Shown here: piece after piece, positions 44,699 to 47,472 of the stretch
How the letters are laid out: each line of letters begins with the position of its first letter
Numbering within the stretch: the stretch's first letter is position 1
Assembly (NCBI GenBank): GCA_009780955.1
Contig: WQZB01000037.1
Location: 1-47,472, forward strand
DNA: 47,472 bases
DNA from: Polyangiaceae bacterium
Lineage (GTDB): Bacteria; Myxococcota_A; Polyangia; Polyangiales; Polyangiaceae
Reading direction: 5' to 3'
Program-made: the position numbers and the translations under genes
Notes under the pieces: model-generated
What the model saw: only the letters and a program-made list of their open reading frames with translations
The model's database searches: none
What the model was told of the DNA's origin: nothing

Positions 44699-46183
44699 TT
44701 ACTGATTTTCGCGCACATGGACCACGGCAATGTCGTCTGCGTAGAGTCGCTTCCAGCCTTTGATGTGATCGAGCACTTGGGCGGCAGGCGCATTGGCGGC
44801 CAATAGCGTCGCGTCGATCTGGTACTCGTCGAGAAGCCGCGTTAGATTGTCGAGCTTTCTGATCCACACTGCATCAACGAAGTCCATCACAAAAGTTTCA
44901 CCGTAGAACTCAGCGCGACCATCGATAAAAACTGGGATATTGCGCGAGATGAGATAGCCTCCGAAGTTGTATTCATTGAAAATCCGCTGTGCCTTGCGCT
45001 GCTCCAGTCGGTCGACAGCGGCAATCGGCACTAAATCTTTTGCGAAGGTAAAGCGATGATGCGACGTATAGATGGCCGTCGAAGTCCAGGCCACGGTCAC
45101 GATGATCAGAGCAGCAAGCGCGATAACGTAATGGGCTGGCCATGCCTTGCTGGTGCCATTGGCTGCATCCGGTTCGACCTGTCTCGCTTGTCTCGAAAGC
45201 TCACCGAACGGTTTTGCCAACACGAGCGGCACTAGGAAGGCAAAAGAGTCGACGCTCCGGACATGGGTTAGCGCCATCCAAGTCAGGAGCAGAACAAGAA
45301 GAATTCGCGGTGGCGAGAGCACGGGTCGGAGATAAAAGCCCATTGCAATAAGTCCGAGCAATGCGCCTTCGAACACCGAGAACGACGTGAAATTGGACGC
45401 CTTCCACTCGTCGATTACCGTGAATGCTTTGCCGAGATTGAGAATGCTCGTCGCGCCCAGCCAGGTCCTCCAGCCATAGGGCGTAGCGCAGCTCGCAACC
45501 AGTGCACCGATGCCGAACAGCACCCAGCGCAAGAAAAGGCCAATGCGTTGTTTGGCCTCGACGCTCCAAACGACTTCGAGCGCCATTGGGCCAATGAGCG
45601 CGAGTCCCAGCACAAAGCCGCCATGCAGATTGGCCCACAGCGCCATCAAGGGTAGCCACAGCCAAGACGGCGAGCTTTTGCGGTCGGCAGCGGAGATCAG
45701 CATGCCGCCCCAAGCCACCATGACGGGCAGCGCCAACATGTGTGGTCGCGCCAGCAAGTGAGGCGCCGATGCTCCGAACGCCAACACGGCGAGGAATGCG
45801 GCGCGCGGGACCTCGAGATGCGCCCCAAGCCGATTGAGCCAATAGACGAAAATCGCGGCTGATAACGCGATTGCGACAGCGGTAAGAACGACCGGTCCTG
45901 CCCAACCCCATGGTGCATGGACCAAGGCAAACAGCACTTGCGAAAGCCATGAAGTGGAGATCCAGGGTTGGCCGAGTCGTGTGAAGGAATAGATGTCTGT
46001 ATAAGGTAGCTCGTGGTGATCAAGAATCCATTGACCCACTTTGATGTGCCAGAGTAAATCGGGGTCTTCGAGCAGGCCATCGCTGTAGGCACAGAAAACC
46101 AACAGATAAATGCCTGCACCAATGCACAAAGGTGTCAAAACCCATGCGCATCTCTGTAAGCTTATGGCTATGTTTTTCAGCAC
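44699..46183 (-). CDS. polytopic membrane protein, GT-C glycosyltransferase-like
   Basis: The 494-residue protein has about ten to eleven membrane helices followed by a C-terminal soluble domain of about 120 residues. An early loop carries an acidic pair (LLEDPDLLWHIKVGQWILD) next to a membrane helix, as in GT-C-fold glycosyltransferases, and LARPHMLALPVMVAWGG and ALWANLHGGFVLG follow. The soluble end contains AQRIFNEYNFGGYLISRNIP and VFIDGRAEFYG. This arrangement is often seen in uncharacterised proteins of myxobacteria and planctomycetes. The activity is not proven. A close paralogue lies directly upstream at 46208, so this is a tandem duplication. Confidence 0.75.
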   Translation of the reverse strand: MLKNIAISLQRCAWVLTPLCIGAGIYLLVFCAYSDGLLEDPDLLWHIKVGQWILDHHELPYTDIYSFTRLGQPWISTSWLSQVLFALVHAPWGWAGPVVLTAVAIALSAAIFVYWLNRLGAHLEVPRAAFLAVLAFGASAPHLLARPHMLALPVMVAWGGMLISAADRKSSPSWLWLPLMALWANLHGGFVLGLALIGPMALEVVWSVEAKQRIGLFLRWVLFGIGALVASCATPYGWRTWLGATSILNLGKAFTVIDEWKASNFTSFSVFEGALLGLIAMGFYLRPVLSPPRILLVLLLTWMALTHVRSVDSFAFLVPLVLAKPFGELSRQARQVEPDAANGTSKAWPAHYVIALAALIIVTVAWTSTAIYTSHHRFTFAKDLVPIAAVDRLEQRKAQRIFNEYNFGGYLISRNIPVFIDGRAEFYGETFVMDFVDAVWIRKLDNLTRLLDEYQIDATLLAANAPAAQVLDHIKGWKRLYADDIAVVHVRENQ

Positions 46184-46207
46184 CGAATACCTCGCACGCC
46201 GCTGACT

Positions 46208-47472
46208 TTATCGGTCATCGCGCACATGAACCACGGCAATGTCGTCTGCGTAGAGTCGCTTCCAGCCTTTGATGTGATCGAGCACTTGGGCAGCAGGTGC
46301 CTTGGCGGTCAATAGTGTCGCGTCGATCTGGTATTCGTCGAGAAGCCGCATTAACTTATCGAGCTTTCTGGCCCACACTGCGTCAGTAAAGTCTATCATA
46401 AAAGCTTCTCCGTAGCACTCGGTACGACTATCGATAAAAACTGGGACGTTTCGCCAGATCAGATAGCCTCCAAAGTGGTATTCATTGAAAATCCGCTGTG
46501 TCTTGCGCTGCTCCAGCAGGTCGACAGCGGCAACTGGCATTTGATCTTTTGCGAAAGCAAAGGGATGATGCGACGTATAGATGGCGGTTGAAATCCAGGC
46601 CACGGCCACGATGAGCAGAGAGGAAAACACAAGAACGTAATGGGTTGGCCATGCCTTGTCGGCGCCATTGGCTGCATCCGACTCCAGCTCGACCTGCCTT
46701 GCCTGTCTCGCCTGTCTCGAAAGCTCACCGAACGGTTTTGCCAACACGAGCGGCACTAGGAAGGCAAAATACGCGACGCTCCGGAGATGGGTTAGCGCCA
46801 TCCAAGTCAGGAGCAGAACAAGAAGAATTCGCGGTGGCGAGAGTACGAGTCGGCGATAAAAGGCAATTGCGATAAGTCCGAGCAATGCGCCTTCGAACAC
46901 CGAGAACGATGTAAAATTAAACGCTTGCCACTCGTCGATTATGGTGAATGCTTTGCCGAGATTGAGAATGCTCGTCGCGCCCAGCCAGGTTCTCCAGCCA
47001 TAGGGCGTAGCGCAGCTCGCAACCAGTGCACCGATGCCAAACAGCACCCAGCGCAAGAAGAGGCCAATGCGTTGTTTGGCTTCGACGTTCCAAACGGCTT
47101 CGAGCGCCATTGGGCCAATGAGCGCGAGTCCCAGCACAAAGCCGCCATGCAGGTTCGCCCACAGCGCCATTAATGGCAGCCACAGCCAAGACGGCGAGCT
47201 TTTGCGGTCGGCAGCGGCCATTAGCATGCCGCCCCAAGCCACCATGACGGGCAGCGCCAACATGTGCGGTCGCGCCCGAAAGTGCAGCACGGCTACTGCT
47301 AGCGCCAACGCCGCAAAAAACGTAGAGTGCAGAATCTCGAGATGCGCCCCAAGCCGATTGAGCCAATAGACGAAAATCGCGGCTGATAACGCGATTGCGA
47401 CAGCGGTAAGAACGACCGGTCCTGCCCAACCCCATTGTGCATAGACCAAGGCAAACAGCACTTGTGAAAGCC
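46208..47472 (-). CDS. polytopic membrane protein, GT-C-like, tandem paralogue (N-terminus beyond window)
   Basis: The frame is open to the window edge and continues LSQVLFAL there, matching the paralogue at 44699; about 80 N-terminal residues are missing. The two copies are nearly identical over long stretches (for example from ADRKSSPSWLWLPLMAL to NILNLGK-like LGATSILNLGKAF). They differ most in the membrane helix after GAHLE, in the linker before the soluble domain (an extra RQA unit here), and at scattered positions of the C-terminal domain. The copies are 24 bases apart. The functional assignment is the same as for the neighbour. Confidence 0.75.
   Translation of the reverse strand, partial: LSQVLFALVYAQWGWAGPVVLTAVAIALSAAIFVYWLNRLGAHLEILHSTFFAALALAVAVLHFRARPHMLALPVMVAWGGMLMAAADRKSSPSWLWLPLMALWANLHGGFVLGLALIGPMALEAVWNVEAKQRIGLFLRWVLFGIGALVASCATPYGWRTWLGATSILNLGKAFTIIDEWQAFNFTSFSVFEGALLGLIAIAFYRRLVLSPPRILLVLLLTWMALTHLRSVAYFAFLVPLVLAKPFGELSRQARQARQVELESDAANGADKAWPTHYVLVFSSLLIVAVAWISTAIYTSHHPFAFAKDQMPVAAVDLLEQRKTQRIFNEYHFGGYLIWRNVPVFIDSRTECYGEAFMIDFTDAVWARKLDKLMRLLDEYQIDATLLTAKAPAAQVLDHIKGWKRLYADDIAVVHVRDDR

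Overview
The window looks like a chromosomal segment of a member of the Myxococcota (myxobacteria or relatives). The evidence is indirect but consistent: GC-rich DNA with strong codon bias, many secreted lipoproteins with Cys-rich or delta-60 repeats, a trypsin-like protease with a MYXO-CTERM-like tail, a kinase with the HRDVSP loop common in myxobacterial Ser/Thr kinases, and an S55 (SpoIVB-type) protein. No rRNA, tRNA, CRISPR array or prophage was recognised. No gene-free stretch exceeds about 250 bases.

Layout. 1-129 is the N-terminus of an IS5/IS402-type transposase cut by the window edge. 261-3833 holds two divergent paralogous delta-60 lipoprotein genes, the left one broken by a single-base frameshift. 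3902-7356 is a minus-strand run: an AlbA_2/Schlafen-type ATP-binding protein carrying a 21-bp tandem repeat, an MlaE-type permease and a lipoprotein. 7424-13316 holds cysS, an aldo/keto reductase and carB. 13326-14555 is a membrane protein. 14626-24651 is a tightly overlapping four-gene operon: a FliJ-like coiled coil, a Slt-type lytic transglycosylase, addB and addA. 24618-31000 runs on the minus strand: radC, a Uma2 nuclease, a protease, a Cys-rich lipoprotein and a beta-propeller protein. 31153-33309 is a Cys-repeat lipoprotein with an FGE/SUMF-like domain. 33381-37196 encodes the S55 protein and a membrane Ser/Thr kinase. 37427-44674 carries a tiny basic protein gene, a WYL regulator, a saccharopine-dehydrogenase-like reductase, a second Uma2 protein and metH. 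44699-47472 is a tandem duplication of a polytopic membrane protein, the second copy cut by the window end.

The most striking content is not a gene. Three kinds of dispersed structured repeats run through the window. (1) REP-like palindromes have constant GTAGGGGC/GCCCCTAC arms and at least six different self-complementary cores; they occur in intergenic clusters and also in frame inside addB and addA. (2) A short sequence, GACCGCTTTCGATTTGACGC and variants, sits at several gene ends, supplies the last codons of carB, and occurs as inverted pairs bounding an insert inside addA and a REP-containing block at 37285-37428. (3) A block of about 190 bp at 35289-35477 is made of consecutive perfect hairpins. 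The first two appear to belong to one composite, non-autonomous element family; no transposase for it is present in the window.
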